64,000 nucleotides of DNA from the NCBI GenBank assembly GCA_023935145.1, contig CM043702.1, forward strand, positions 56,586,501 through 56,650,500, given 5' to 3'. Positions 46,324-58,395 of the stretch are shown here, piece by piece (position 1 is the stretch's first letter; each line of letters opens with the position of its first letter). Source of the stretch: Bretschneidera sinensis. Its lineage: Eukaryota > Streptophyta > Magnoliopsida > Brassicales > Akaniaceae. Under the pieces are notes generated by a model. It had not been told where the DNA came from. It saw nothing but the letters and a program-made list of their open reading frames with translations, and did no database searches. A program made the translations under genes and the position numbers.

Positions 46324-46649
46324 CTAACAGATGAACCACATAATATTGAAATATAGTGCAAATAAAACAAAGCAAACAGAGATACTAATTGAACAAACCT
46401 CCAAAACGAGTGCAAATCTTTGAGTCTACTGATGAAATCCCTCAACTTGCACTAGATCTGCTTGCGAAAGGGCTGTGCAAGAAACCTCCAAATCTACATG
46501 TGAAATACCTCTAGTTCGACAGATTCACAGACTTCAAACTCCTGATTACAAGCAAATCATGCTTATCATGAACAGTACCCCCAAAAATAAAATTAGGGCG
46601 GGATGCAAAGTTCTTCCATGGAATCTTCAATCAAATATCCCATGATCTT

Positions 46650-46661
46650 GCTCTGATACCA
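46650..46661 (-). other. Primer-binding site of the small copia element
   Basis: TGGTATCAGAGC on the minus strand, abutting the LTR: initiator tRNA-Met type. The leader 46324-46649 is non-coding. Confidence 0.9.
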
Positions 46662-46912
46662 TGTGAGAATTTAAGAGAGTGAAGAGATGTGAGAATTGAA
46701 GAGAGTAAAAAGATTGTACAAATGTTTACATCAGTTCTATTACATTGAGAATACAATTAAGAGTATATATAGGTTGCTAAAGGAAAAAGACAATCCTTAA
46801 AACAAGGATGAAAACATGGCCTAAAGTAAGCCTTAAAACAAGGATGAAAACATGGCCTAAAGTAAGCCTTAAAACAAGGATAAAAATTTGCTAATAAAAA
46901 TAATTTCTAACA
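46662..46912 (-). repeat. 5' LTR of the small copia element (251 bp)
   Basis: Nearly identical to 44729-45015 but with one subrepeat fewer. Confidence 0.9.
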
Positions 46913-46917
46913 GAACT

Positions 46918-47590
46918 AACGGTAGGATTAAAATAAGGCAAAATAAAGAGTTGAGGATATGATTTAAAAAAAAAATTGTTGGAGTGCTAAATTAGAAAAT
47001 CATGAATAGTCAGATGACTAAAAATATTGTTTACCCTCTTGTTTTTGTTTACTGAAGCTGACTTCAAGCGTCAAGCCCCAAGTTGGTTAGTTAATGGGAG
47101 TTATGGGTATATTGTTTTTGCTTTCGAGGTTGAAGAAAATCATGCTGTTAAAAAAAAAAACAGTGCAGCTTTGGCGGTTATGGAGTAACGACAGTTCCAG
47201 ATTGGTACAAAAGGTAAATCTGAAGAAAATTTCAAACTCTTCCACACACACCAACAAAAGATGCAGTGTTTAATGCTACTGATTTTCAAGATATTTTCTT
47301 TGTTTGCAGTTTATGTAAATTGTTTCCACAGTACTTGCAATCCCTGTACTTTTTGTTCAATCTAATCAAATTTACACCAGTATTTGTTGTTGTTTACATC
47401 TATGTTTGAACAATTATTGTGGTAAACTTTCAACTACTTTTAGATTTTTTCAATCTTTAAAAATCACTTGATTTCATTTCTTGTCGATTTATCGTCTATT
47501 TTATTTGTTTAAAACATTTTCATTCTAATTTGGAATCCTTGTGTTCCTAGCACGTCCACATATTCACCTTTTCAATTTTACTGGGAAACA
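46918..47590. other. Spacer, possibly 5' LTR end of a Tat-like element
   Basis: No gene. The end (47300-47590) has the look of an LTR tail leading to CTGGGAAACAATTTGGCATG, a PBS-like site. The LTR start is not resolved. Confidence 0.4.
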
Positions 47591-47790
47591 ATTTGGCATG
47601 CTCGATGGGACCATTGAAGTATCAACGATGACAAAGGCGAAGCATACTGGAAAAGATCCATTGAGGGAGTCAAAAGGCTAGAGATAAAGGAAATCAAGAT
47701 GCTACTTTGGTTGATGTTGAGACGACTGAAGCAAAGAATGATCAGTTGCTTATTATTGTTGTTGATGTAATTGTAAGTCTATCGGATTGA
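47591..47790 (+). pseudogene. Tat-like leader and gag start
   Basis: TTTGGCATGCTCGATGGGACC-type PBS-like site (47591 on) is followed by ATG at about 47629 and a lysine-rich start (MTKAKHTGKDPLRESKG) that soon meets stops. Resemblance to Tat gag starts is by position and composition only. It is cut by the minus-strand copia LTR. Confidence 0.35.
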
Positions 47791-47799
47791 AACAAAGCA

Positions 47800-49300
47800 A
47801 AAAATTTTAAGAAATTCATGCTAATAAACTTCACCCAAGAAATTCTCTATGGAATATATTAGAACGAGAAATCATCATACAAGGTTAGGGTTTATACCTT
47901 TAATCAATGGGGATTTGTTGGAACTTTGAATCGAGTTCACGAGCCGTTCAAGTTTTTGGCCTCTAAACGTATCCAACAAGTGCTAGCTCCTTAGGAGTTT
48001 TCAGTTCTTTAGCTTATGGAGAAAGAGATTAGGATTTGATCTTAATCTCTATTAATAACCATTAGGGTTTCCATAAAAAAGAAACCATATTTATATAGAA
48101 CCTTCACCCCTAAAGGCCGTAAGATTTCTAGAATTGCAATTAAACCCTCGTTTTATTTAATTCCTAGAAATCTCTTATTTACTCTTTAATTTATCTATTC
48201 TTACAATTTCCTTATTGTGTGTAACCCCTTAGGTTCAATATTGTGTTGGCAGTAGATCATAATTATTGCGCATCAATTAGACTCCGTTTAATTAATTAGA
48301 ACTTCTAATTAGTTCGAATTAAAAATCTTTTTAATTATATCTTAATGAGAATTAATTACTTTTACAAATAATTAGTGACACCTAGCAGTACATCATGATT
48401 ACCCAAACAAAATGAATATAGTATGAACTTTTTTCATTGTCAGTTACCATACAATTCAATCATTCTATCATGCAATGCCCCTGATTAAACCTAAGGTATG
48501 AGATTATTGTCACCTTAATTATTTAATCATGTGTATCTCGATCTCAACTCCATAACTTAAATGGTGAAATTAGAAACTTCTTTCTAATTTTCACCATACC
48601 TTGGACAAGGAATTTTTAAGCTATGACTTAATCAGATCATATAGGGCATTCTTTCTCTTTTATTGAGAGTGATGGATCCTCTATTTTACACTCACATACC
48701 TCTATGAATAAATGGTCATACCCAATTACTACTTTTATGTGGCCTATAATTAGAACCATGTTTAATTAGTATCGAACTATGATGAACTCACAAAGCATCC
48801 ATGGTGCCTCAAGTCTAAGGATCACTAGTACAACTGTAACACAAGAACTCGTATTAAAAGCTATTAAAATGTCCATTACGAATTGCTTAAGTCAAATCAA
48901 TTCAATGTACATTTTCTCTAACAAGCACCTACTTAAATTGTTTCAGTGTCTCATACACTAGTGACCATGAGATCAATCACCCTCAACTCCTTGAGGAAAC
49001 ATAGTATGCACTAATCTATTTGGATTCACTAATGCCCTTCTTAATGATCCTATTATTAGGAACATTTAACAATAAAGCTTAAGGAAATACTTCTCATAAG
49101 GATAATCTCATCATGGTGTTTATTTCCATTGCTTATATTCTATGGGCTTTATCAAGTAAACGTATTTAATGGTTGTAATTAAAACATGATAAATATTATT
49201 ATTTTCATAAGTAATAGTATTTTCAATAAATGAATAAGATTAATTACAAGTAATATACCTAAAATCGAATGTGATTGGCTTGTAGGGAACACTATTATCA
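47800..49300 (-). repeat. 3' LTR of the split copia element
   Basis: Minus strand starts TGATAATAGTGTTCCC at 49300 after AAGTGGGAGAT. A TATA-like TATATAAATATGG lies at 48087-48099 on the minus strand. No second copy is available in the window, so the far border is a guess. Confidence 0.55.
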
Positions 49301-49312
49301 ATCTCCCACTTG

Positions 49313-49770
49313 CACCAAAGGTAATAACCCAGGTATCTCATATCCATTGCTTTAGTTAGAGGATCCACAATATTATCTGTTGATGAAACTCTTTCCATCT
49401 TTACATCGCCTCTTCCAATGATCTCTCTATTTAAACGGAATTGCAGCAAGATCTGTTTGGATTTTTCATGAGACCTTGGTTCTTATGCTTGCGCAATAGC
49501 ACTATTGTTGTCATAGTATCGAGGTACTAAATTTACAATATAAGGAACCATTTCAAGTTCAGTGATGAACTTCTTTATCCAATCAGCTTCCTTTATAGCC
49601 TTAGATACAAAAATGTACTCGACTTCCATGGTTGAATCCGCAGTTGTCGCTTGCTTGGAACATTTGTGACTCACTGCTCCACCATTCAAGGTGAACACAT
49701 ATCTAGATACTAATTTACTATTATATTTGTCATATTGAAAACTAGAGTGTGTGAAGCCCTCAAGTTTCAA
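49313..49770 (-). pseudogene. Copia RNase H
   Basis: Read from 49770: KLEGFTHSSFQYDKYNSKLV, then SRYVFTLNGGAVSHKCSKQ, TTADSTMEVEYIFVSKAIKE, YDNNSAIAQA and, after a stop, REIIGRGDVKMERVSSTDN followed by IVDPLTKAM. The catalytic Asp of the first motif (usually TDSDF) is degraded to HSSF; ADST-E-EY and NNSA contexts remain. One stop at about 49483 splits it. Confidence 0.8.
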
Positions 49771-49873
49771 GTCTGCTTCTCCATATATAAGAAAAAAAAT
49801 CTTTAGTTCTTTTTAAGAATTTAAGAATGTTTTTCACAACTATCTAGTGACCTTCACTTAGATGAGATTGATA

Positions 49874-50564
49874 TCAGCTCGTAACATTTAGAGCATATAC
49901 AACATCAGGCCATGTACATAACATGGAGTACATGATGGATCCAATATACTTATGTGTTCTCTCTCCTCGGATTTTATTTAGGGACATATCTTTTGAGAGA
50001 GTAATTTCATAACTCATCTTGGAATTTTTCATGCTAAACCTTTTTAGCAGTTTATCTATGTACACGGATTGTGACAAGCCTAACATCCTTCTAGATCTAT
50101 CTCTATAGATCTTGATCTCAAAATATAAGATGTGTCACCCAAATCCTTCATGGAGAAGTTCTTTGACAGTCAAACCTTGACTGACAACAGCATACCTACA
50201 TCATTCCCAATGAGTAGTATGTCATCTACTTAAAGCACTAAGAATGTTACAGTGCTCCTACTAACCTTATTATATAGACATGGTTCATCCTCTTTCTTGA
50301 TGAAACTAAATGATTTGATCGTCTCATCAAAACGGATGTTCCAAATTCTAAAAGTTTGCTTTAATGCATAAACGGATTTTGAAGCTTTCATACATTGTGA
50401 TCACTACTACTAGATGTAAATCCCTCTGGTTGGGTCATATACACATCTTCCTCTATATTTTCATTAAGGAAGGTGATCTTTACATCCATTTGCCATATTT
50501 TAGCATGGTTATTGGAGAGAAGATTTTGTCAAAGTCAATTCCTTATCTTTTTTTGAAACCCTTA
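49874..50564 (-). pseudogene. Copia reverse transcriptase, C-terminal part
   Basis: From the chromovirus border: KGFKKR*GIDFDKIFSPIT (the conserved lead into the RT core), FLNxE-type remains, a catalytic region near 50200-50230 with decayed surroundings, then 50086-49874: MLGLSQSVYIDKLLKRFSMK and GSIMYSMLCTWPDVVYAL. The N-terminal part is absent, lost at the 58070 border. Confidence 0.8.
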
Positions 50565-52452
50565 TGTAATACCCGTATTTGTAAATAAGGGTAAAGAAGT
50601 AATTTAATAAATATGACATGAAATTTAAAATAAAGTCTATGTGGAAGGTTTATTAGTATTTGAATGTCCCAAAAGATTGAAAAAGTTTGGAGAAGACAAA
50701 AGGTGAAGGAGACAAAAAAAAATCTCTGGATGTTACTGTTCCAGAAGGAAAAAAAGTTTAAAAAAAAAAATATGTGAACAGTAAACGTGGCAGCAGGTGG
50801 CAGCCACCTGTTGCTAATTTGATTTTTGTTGACAAGTGTAAAGGAAGACAAGGTATAGCCTAAAAAGTGTCCCTAATGTGGCAAGCTTAAGGAGAATGCC
50901 AATTTCAATAAGGAATTTACTGCAGAGATTTTTATGCAGCAACTTGGTACATATACACTTACATGAACTTAACAGTAACACTTATCACACTTGTGAGTTT
51001 TCTTTCCACTATTCTGTCTCTCTAAACATTTGGAGACCAAAAGAAAGGTTGAAATAGCAAATTTTTGAAAGAATTTACGGTGAAAAATTTACGAGAAGCT
51101 ATTGAAAAAATAAAAGGTAATAACGTAATATTTATTTTTTGAAATTTTAGTATTTATAAAATTCCTGAAAGTCAAAGTAGGAATTTTTAAAGGGTGTAGT
51201 TATGAAAAATTTAAGAAAATAATTAGAAATTTAATACTAATATTATGTCAGGTGTTGACGAACCGCAACTGGAGGAAATTCTTGAGAAGAACGAGAAAGG
51301 CAAGGAATTGATCCACAGGTAGCTTTAAGTGCAACATGGTGAGTTGAATTTACTTTAAGTAATCTAGATAAAAAAAATCAAGTATTTAGTAATAATAGTA
51401 AAATTAATTATTAGCTTATGCTTGGTGGTAGATAAAAATTTAATTGATATGTATGATATGAATATTGGACACGTAGAAAATTAGTATGTGAAGAGATGGT
51501 GATAAAGAGATTTTGACTAGTTGGTGAATAAATTGATGTGATATATGAGGAGAAGAAAAATTGAAATTTAGTAAGCAGAAAGTTGAAGAAAGACTGAAAA
51601 GTTACTTTAAATATTTTGGATTCATGTGGTGTTTATATTACTGTTCATATGCATATTTCATATTATTGTTCATGTGCATATGCATTTAATAATATAACCA
51701 AAAGAACCAGGAAGGGGCCGGTCTAATGGAACAACCATGACAGCTGGTATATGCTGAAAATAAAAGGGACACCATGATAGCCGGTATACGCTGGAAATAA
51801 ATTCTGTGATAGCTAGGATAAGCTGTAAAGAATCGGGAAGAGGCCGGTCTAAGATAATAATAACCTGTCGACAGGTGGGAAGACGTTCCCATCATATACG
51901 TTCATTCATTGCATCCGTTTTAATTATCGCTTGCATTTATTGAAATGCTGATGTGTGGTATATTATTATAAATTTAATTATGGATGGATGAGTCTCCTAA
52001 AGAGAGACAGTTACAATGAGAAACAAAGAAAAAAACTCAAAATATGATAATATGGTGATTATTTAAATGTTAGAAATTATGCTATTATCCAGTTTTAGTA
52101 GAAATAAATTATTAAATATTTAAGGACTATTTATGTAAATGGAATACTTTTAGTAAATTTAATTCACTGAGCTTGTGAAGCTCACCCCTCATTGTACAAT
52201 GATTTTAAGTAGCAGGCAGGTTAAGTAGTCTGGTGAGGTTAAGGGTCATATGGATTTATTCTCTGTAAGCCACGTACGCATCTTACATTGTATATTATGT
52301 GTAAATTAATATCAAATTTACATATCTCCCCTGTCGAGGGAGGAGGATTTAAGTAAAAATTTTAGTGTTTGTTACATATATGTGTCGTACTGGGATTCTC
52401 AAAATGTGATGACACTGTCTTGGAGGTGTCCAACCCAGGATGAGTCGTTACA
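50565..52452 (+). repeat. 5' LTR of Tekay-like copy 2 (1888 bp)
   Basis: TGTAATACCCG to GAGTCGTTACA. It contains a perfect palindrome CCTGTCGACAGG (51864-51875) directly followed by TGGGAAGACGTTCCCA. The same pair is recognisable in copy 1. The first 170 bases differ from the 3' LTR by roughly 6% by eye. Confidence 0.85.
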
Positions 52453-52456
52453 ATTT

Positions 52457-52468
52457 TGGTATCAGAGC
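52457..52468 (+). other. Primer-binding site of Tekay-like copy 2
   Basis: TGGTATCAGAGC, initiator tRNA-Met type, four bases after the LTR. Confidence 0.9.
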
Positions 52469-52555
52469 ATTAGGTTTTAAGATTCTGTAGACAGCATGAG
52501 AACTTAAAAAGTGGAAGATCTAAATAAATTATATTGTTAAATGCAAAGTCTGAGT

Positions 52556-53930
52556 ATGACACGTGGTCATGCGAGAGCTAGAGGTAGAGTTCAGGATCAG
52601 AGGGGACGTGGTAGACCCCTAATTTTTAGAAGTACTGAAGCAGAGGAGGAATTTGAGTCGGGGATTCCTGCAAGGGAACATGGCGATAGTGCAGCTAGTA
52701 CAAGTAGAGCTGGAAGAGTATCTGAGGGTAAGAATGATGAATTGAGAGAGGCTCTTAATTGTGCTTTAGAGAAGATGAGTGCAACTGAAGAAAGGGCTGC
52801 TAATTTGCATAGAAGATTAGAGGAAAGGGATAGAAGAGAACCAGATGTGGTGAGGCAAGGGGTTCCTAAGGGAAGGGTATTTGCAAATGAGATGCAAGGG
52901 GATTGTTTTGTGAGGTTTCTTAAGTTTAAACCTCAGTCTTTTAGAGGATCAACAAATCCAGTGGAAGCTGAGCAATGGATTAGGCATGTTGAGAAATATT
53001 TTGAGGTTTTACCGGTGTCAGATAGACAGAAGGTGGCTTTTGCTTCCTTTATGTTGGAGGGTGAGGCTTCTCAATGGTAGGAAGATATTTTTCCCAGGGT
53101 AAGCACATGAGTAGATCAACTTTTGACTTGGAGTAAATTTAAGGATGAGTTCTTTGCAAAGTACTTTCCAGATACATTTCGGGCACAACAAGAAAGAGAC
53201 TTTATTCACCTAAGGCAGGAAAATTTATAGGTGGCTGAATATGATAGTAAATTCATAGCACTGTCAAGATTTTTACCTGAGTTATTCGGACTAAACTCTC
53301 TTATATGGGCATAGAAAATTATGCGGTGTTGGTGGATAAAGCCTTGCAAATTGATAAGGATCTGATGGAGTTGAGAGGTAGGAGGGATTGGCTGAAGAGG
53401 TCTAGATTTGAGGGACCTAGAGGAGGTAACAGTATGGGTATACAGGGTGGGAGACCACCCTAGAGGGTGCGTTTCTTGTCACAAGGAACAACAGTGCAGA
53501 GTCAGAGGCAGGCAGAATCTGTTGCTTCTGTAGCTTAGAGCAATACTGGTGGGACCCCTAAATTTGGGAGTCAGGCTATGGGACTTGGGAGTTATGGTAG
53601 AGAAGTAAGTAGGCCAACAGGGGAAAGTGGTAACATGATGTATGATCGAGAAGCAAGGGTGTGCTTTAAATGTAATCAGACGGGGCATCTGGCTCGTAAT
53701 TGCCCTATGCAGATATGTTTTGTATGTGGTGGGGGAGGACATGTGGCTGCGGATTGTCCAGCGGGAAAATTTGCTGACATAGGTGTAGGAAGTGTTGGGA
53801 GGAGATCGATGGAGAAAGGTGGAGGATCAGGGGGTGTACGGGGTAGAGGTCAAGGATCAGTAGCAAAGCGAGGATGTGGCAGTCAGATTCAGTCCAGAGC
53901 TGGCAAAGTCTGTGCATTAACCCAACAGGA
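52556..53930 (+). pseudogene. Tekay-like gag, copy 2
   Basis: Start chosen at ATG 52556 (MTRGHARARGRVQDQRGRG), matching copy 1; an ATG five codons upstream (52541) is also in frame. Coiled-coil-like residues ALEKMSATEERAANLHRRLE precede the capsid GDCFVRFLKFKPQSFRGS. A stop follows SQW at 53078-53080. Two perfect CCHC knuckles occur at about 53660-53755: CFKCNQTGHLARNC and CFVCGGGGHVAADC. A short deletion near 53280 is apparent against copy 1 (the ELVNTEEM segment is missing). Confidence 0.9.
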
Positions 53931-53934
53931 TGCA

Positions 53935-54440
53935 CAAGCCACTCCTGATATTGTTATGGGTACGATCTCTATCCTTGGTAGGCCTGCTAGATTATTGATT
54001 GATCCAGGTGCAAAACATTCTTTTGCATCTAGTAGTTATATGAAATCTATTGGTGCTAGTGCTAGCCCTTTATTGCATGCAATTATTTTTGAGGTTCCTA
54101 CAGGGGATAGGGTTATTATCAGAACAATCTATCGAGGTTGTGTGATTAATATTGCTGATAGATAATTTGAAGTTGATTTATTACCTTTAGATACGACAGA
54201 TTTTGATTTAATTTTGGGGATGAATTGGCTATCTGCATATCACGCTTGGGTATATTATTTTAGGAAAATGTGGTGTTCAAAATACCCGGACAAGAAGAGT
54301 TTAATTTTCAGAGAGAACGTAGGATCCTTGCTAATTGTCTTATTTCCACCTTAACTACTAGTAAATGGTTGATGAAGGGTTGTGAGGGGTATTTGATATA
54401 TGTGGTGGATTCTAGCAAAGAGAGTAAGAAGTAAGAAGAA
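53935..54440 (+). pseudogene. Tekay-like protease, copy 2
   Basis: LIDPGAKHSFASSSYMKSIG (54000 on) carries the DPGA form of the catalytic motif. A stop follows NIADR at 54163-54165, then FDLILGMNWLSAYHAWVYYF. A one-base deletion after TTTTAGG near 54263 (copy 1 has AGGGAAAATG) shifts the frame before RT. Confidence 0.85.
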
Positions 54441-55370
54441 ATCTTGGTAGTAAAAGATTTTCCTGATGTTTTTCCTGAAAAGTTGACTGGGCTGCTTCCC
54501 AATAGGGAGATTGAATTTTCTATTGAATTGATTCTAGGATCAGCACCCATATCCATAGCACCATATAGAATGGCCCCAACTTAATTGAGAGAGTTGAAAG
54601 TTTAGCTTCAGGAGTTGCTAGATAAACAGTTTATCTGACCTAGTGCGTCACCTTGGGGAGTCCCTGTGTTATTTGTCAAAAAGAAGGATGAGACATTGAG
54701 GTTGTGTATTGATTATAGATAATTGAATAAGATCACCATCAAGAATAGATATCCTTTGCCCAGGATAGATGACTTGTTCAAGAAGTTACACGGAGCTAGA
54801 GTGTTCTCTAAGATAGACTTGAGGTCGGGTTATTATCAATTGAGGATAAAGGAGGGGGACATGCCTAAAACTGCTTTTAGGACACGTTATGACCATCATG
54901 AGTTCAAAATGATGCTTTTTAGGTTGATCAATGCTCCTGCAGCATTTATGGACCTTATAAATCGGGTGTTTAAACCATTCCTAGATAGATTTATGATTGT
55001 ATTCATTGATGATATTTTGATATATTCCAGGAATGAAGAGGAGCATATGCAACATTTGAGGATAGTATTGGAGATTTAAAGGAGAGAGAAATTGTATGCG
55101 AAGTTCTCGAAGTGTGAGTTCTGATTGAGCAAAATATCCTTCTTGGGGCATGTTGTGTCAGGAGAGGGGATAGTAGTTGACCCACAAAAAGTAGAAGCAG
55201 TGTTGAATTGGGAAAGACCTACAAGAATAACTGAAATTAGAAGCTTTTTGGGGTTGGTTGGTTATTATAGGAGATTTATCCTGAATTTTTCTATAATTGT
55301 TGAACCTTTGACTAGGTTGACTAGAAAGGATATGAAGTTTAGGTGGACTGAGGAATGTTAGAGGAGTTTT
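54440..55370 (+). pseudogene. Tekay-like reverse transcriptase, copy 2
   Basis: The lead-in at 54450-54720 is broken by stops (54582, 54602, 54719). The core is open 54723-55079: [50 protein letters not shown] and the catalytic [10 protein letters not shown] with both Asp. The connection (55125-55361) has [20 protein letters not shown] and [16 protein letters not shown]. Confidence 0.9.
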
Positions 55371-55374
55371 TAGT

Positions 55375-55790
55375 TGTTAAAAGAAAAACTGACTACTGCC
55401 CCGGTATTAGTGCTTCCTTCTGGTGATGAGGGATTTGTGGTTTATAGTGATGCGTCACATCAGGGGTTGGGATGTGTGTTGATGTAACATAGAAGAGTGA
55501 TAGCATATGCATCTATGCAACTAAAGAACCATCAGAGGAATTACCCGATTCATGATTTAGAATTGGCTGCCATAGTTTTTGCTTTGAAGATTTGGAGACA
55601 CCATCTATATGAAGCCAAGTGTGAAATTTTTACTGATCATAAAAGCTTGATGCACTTACCAACCCATAAGGAGTTGAATTTGAGGCAGAGGAGGTAGATG
55701 GAATTGGTTTGTGATTATGATTGTACCATTCATTATCATCCCGGAAAGGCTAATGTAATAGCTGACGCATTGAGTAGAAAGGCTACCGGG
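55375..55790 (+). pseudogene. Tekay-like RNase H, copy 2
   Basis: [16 protein letters not shown] lies just before a stop (TAA, about 55486); 55497-55697 gives [19 protein letters not shown] and [18 protein letters not shown]. Acidic residues D-E-D are present. After a TAG at 55695 the same frame goes on (VCDYDCTIHYHPGKANVIAD) towards integrase. Confidence 0.85.
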
Positions 55791-56900
55791 AGATTAGCTA
55801 TTATTGGGAGTCATAATACTTGCCTGATGATAGAATTAAGAAGAATGAGGATGCAATTGAGTGTCAATGATAGAGGGCTATTGATGGCAAATATGGTGAT
55901 ACAATCTCCTATTATTGATCATTTATTACAGTTGCAGGATAAAGATGAGGGGATAGAGAAGATCAAGCAGGAAGTGTTGAGTGGGAAGCCGACGCAGTTT
56001 AGAATTAGAGAAGATGATATGGTAGTATTGGGGCATAGAATTTGTGTTTCTAATGATGTGGAGATGAGAAAAGAGATATTAAGGGAGGCTCATGATTCTG
56101 TATATTCCATGCACCCAGGTAATAATAAGATGTATAGGGGATTAAAACAGAATTATTGGTGGTCTGGGATGAAGAAGGATGTAGCAGAATACATTGCTAG
56201 ATGTTTGACTTGTCAACAGGTAAAGTCTGAGAATAGACATCCAGCAGGTTTATTACAACCTCTTCCAATACCTGAGTGGCCATGGGAAATGTAAGTATGA
56301 GCTTTGTCTCTGGTTTTCCCCGCACCCAGAGGGGACATGACGCTGTGTGGGTTATAGTGGATAGACTTTCTAAGTCTTCACATTTTCTTCCCATTAAAAC
56401 TACTTAGAGTCCAGAAAAGTTAGCTGAGTTGTATGTGACAGAGATAGTGAAATTACATGGGGTACCCTTGAGTATCATATCAGATAGAGATTCTAGATTT
56501 ACCTCTAGATTTTAGAGGGATTTCCAAGAAGCTATAGGTACGCAATTACAGTTTAGTACAGCTTTTCATCCACAAACTGATGGGCAGACGGAGAGAATTA
56601 TCAGGATACTAGAAGATATGCTGAGGGCAAGTGTATTAAGTTTATTAGTGAGCTAGGATGCTTATTTGCCTTTGATCAAGTTTACATACAATAACCAGTA
56701 TCAAACTAGTATTGGGATGATATCTTTCGAGGCTTTGTATGGTAGAAGGTGTAGAACTCAAGTATGTTGGGAAGAAGTTGGAGAGAGAAAGATATATGGC
56801 CCAGAAATGATAGACTTAACTACTGAGAGGATCAAACTAGTTAGGGAGAACCTCAGAACAGACAGAAATGATATACTGATAAAAGAAGACAACCTCTAGA
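55790..56900 (+). pseudogene. Tekay-like integrase, copy 2
   Basis: The HHCC motif is intact (EAHDSVYSMHPGN ... CLTCQQVK, 56085-56220). The catalytic core retains all three residues in context: [25 protein letters not shown] and [14 protein letters not shown] (QTER, where copy 1 has QTGR). Frame interruptions lie at 56290, 56405, 56512 and 56654. The end (56666-56899) has YNNQYQTSIGM and FEALYGRRCRT. Confidence 0.9.
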
Positions 56901-56949
56901 GTTCCAAGTTAGTGATTGGGTATTTTTTAAGATATCTCCGTGGAAGGGA

Positions 56950-57327
56950 TTGTTGAGATTTAAGAAGAAGGGAAAGCTGAGCCCGAGATTTGTGGGGCCG
57001 TATGAAGTGATCGAGAAAATTGGACCAGTAGTATATCGTCTGAATTTGCCTCCAGAATTGAAGCAATTACATAATGTATTTCATGTATCACTGTTGAGAA
57101 AATACTTACCCGATGAATCCCATTGTGTCTTGAATCAGGCAATAGAAATTCAAAAAAATTTGACTTTTATGCTAGCACCAGTCAGAATCCTAAACAGAAA
57201 GGAACATGTATTGCGTAATAAAGTCATTTATTTGATTCAAGTATTATGGAGAAATAAAGATGTTGAAGAAGTCACATGGGAGAATGAAGCAAGAATGAGG
57301 AAGGAGTTTCCCCAACTCTTTTCTTAA
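56950..57327 (+). pseudogene. Integrase C-terminus with chromodomain, copy 2
   Basis: An uninterrupted 125-residue frame: [39 protein letters not shown], then the chromodomain-type end [20 protein letters not shown] and [17 protein letters not shown]. Chromodomains of chromoviruses are thought to direct integration to particular chromatin. It is well kept, but only a fragment of a broken polyprotein. Confidence 0.8.
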
Positions 57328-57378
57328 TTTTAGGTAAGAAAATTTCGGGAGATGAAATTTTTGTAAGGTGGGTAGAAT

Positions 57379-58070
57379 TGTAATACCTGTATTTGTAAAA
57401 TAAGGGTAAAGAAGTAATTTAATAAATATGAATGGAATTTAAAATAAAGTCTATGTGGAAGGTTTATTAGTATTTCAATGTTCCAAAAGATTGAAAAAGT
57501 TTGGAGAAGATAAAGGTAAAGGAGACAAAAACAAAAAATCTATGGACATTACTGTTCCAAAAGGCAAAAAAGTAAAAAGACAAAGTAAAAAAAAAAAAAA
57601 AAAAACTCCATGAACAATAAACATGGCAGCAGGTGGCACTTGCTGCCAATTTAATTTTTGTTGACAAGTGTAAAGGAAGACAAGGTAAGGCCTAACAAGT
57701 GTCCCTAAGGTGGCAAGCTTAAGGAGAATGCCAATTTCAATACGGAATTTGCTGCAGAGATTTTTATGTAGCAACTTGGTATATATACACTTCCGTGAAC
57801 TTAACAGTAGCACTTGTCACACTTGTGAGTTTTCTTTCCACTATTCTGTCTCTCTAAACATTTGGGGACTAAAAGAAAAGTTGAAATAGCAAAATTTTGA
57901 AAGAGTTTACAGTGGAAATTTTATGAGAAGCTATTGAAAAAATAGAAGGTAATAACGTAATATTTATTTTTTGAAATTTTAGTATTTATAAAATTCCCGA
58001 AAGTCAAAGTAAGAATTTTTAAAGGGTGTAGTTATGAAGAATTTAAAAAAATAATTAGAAATTTAATACT
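57379..58070 (+). repeat. Truncated 3' LTR of Tekay-like copy 2
   Basis: Starts TGTAATACCTG after GGTGGGTAGAAT and follows the 5' LTR until TTTAATACT, then jumps to copia integrase sequence. About 1.2 kb of LTR is missing. Confidence 0.85.
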
Positions 58071-58395
58071 TCACTAAGTACACATACATATACATAGAAT
58101 TATCATTGGTAAAGGTAATGAAGTAGGAATTATCTCCTCCAGCATTGACTATTAAGGATCCACACACGTCAGTGTATCAACCCTAATGTTTTCGCGACTC
58201 TTTCTCCATGTACAATAAATGAAGATCTAGTCATCTTTCCCATGAGATAAGCTTCACAAGTTGGATAGGATTCAAAATTCGATAGATCCAAATATTCATC
58301 TTTTACTAACTCATTTACACTATTCTCATTAATATGACATAGTTCTAAGTGAAACATATATGAATGATTTAGATCATTATCTTATTCCCAAGAAT
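58071..58395 (-). pseudogene. Copia integrase, N-terminal part
   Basis: Read from 58357: FHLELCHINENSVNELVKDE, SYPTCEAYLMGKMTRSSF, GLIHTDVCGSLIVNAGGDN and YFITFTNDNSMYMYVYLVK. These are the zinc-binding end and the first catalytic Asp (HTDVCG) and following core of copia integrase. The core's second half is gone at the border with the truncated LTR at 58070. Confidence 0.8.

Larger units (their letters stand above)
44729..46912 (-). mobile_element. Internally deleted Ty1/copia element, young
   Basis: LTRs 44729-45015 (3') and 46662-46912 (5'), PBS 46650-46661, PPT 45016-45030. A perfect target duplication GAACT lies at 44724-44728 and 46913-46917. The inside is only about 1.65 kb: gag followed directly by the end of RNase H. 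Protease, integrase and RT are absent. The LTRs are nearly identical apart from one extra internal repeat in the left copy. Confidence 0.9.
50565..58070 (+). mobile_element. Tekay-like chromovirus (Ty3/gypsy), copy 2, 3' LTR truncated
   Basis: 5' LTR 50565-52452, initiator-Met PBS, gag, protease, RT, RNase H, integrase and chromodomain; the 3' LTR is only present for its first 692 bases (57379-58070). It is inserted in the copia element. No target duplication can be checked because the right end is deleted. Its proteins are better preserved than copy 1 in gag, integrase and chromodomain. Confidence 0.9.
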
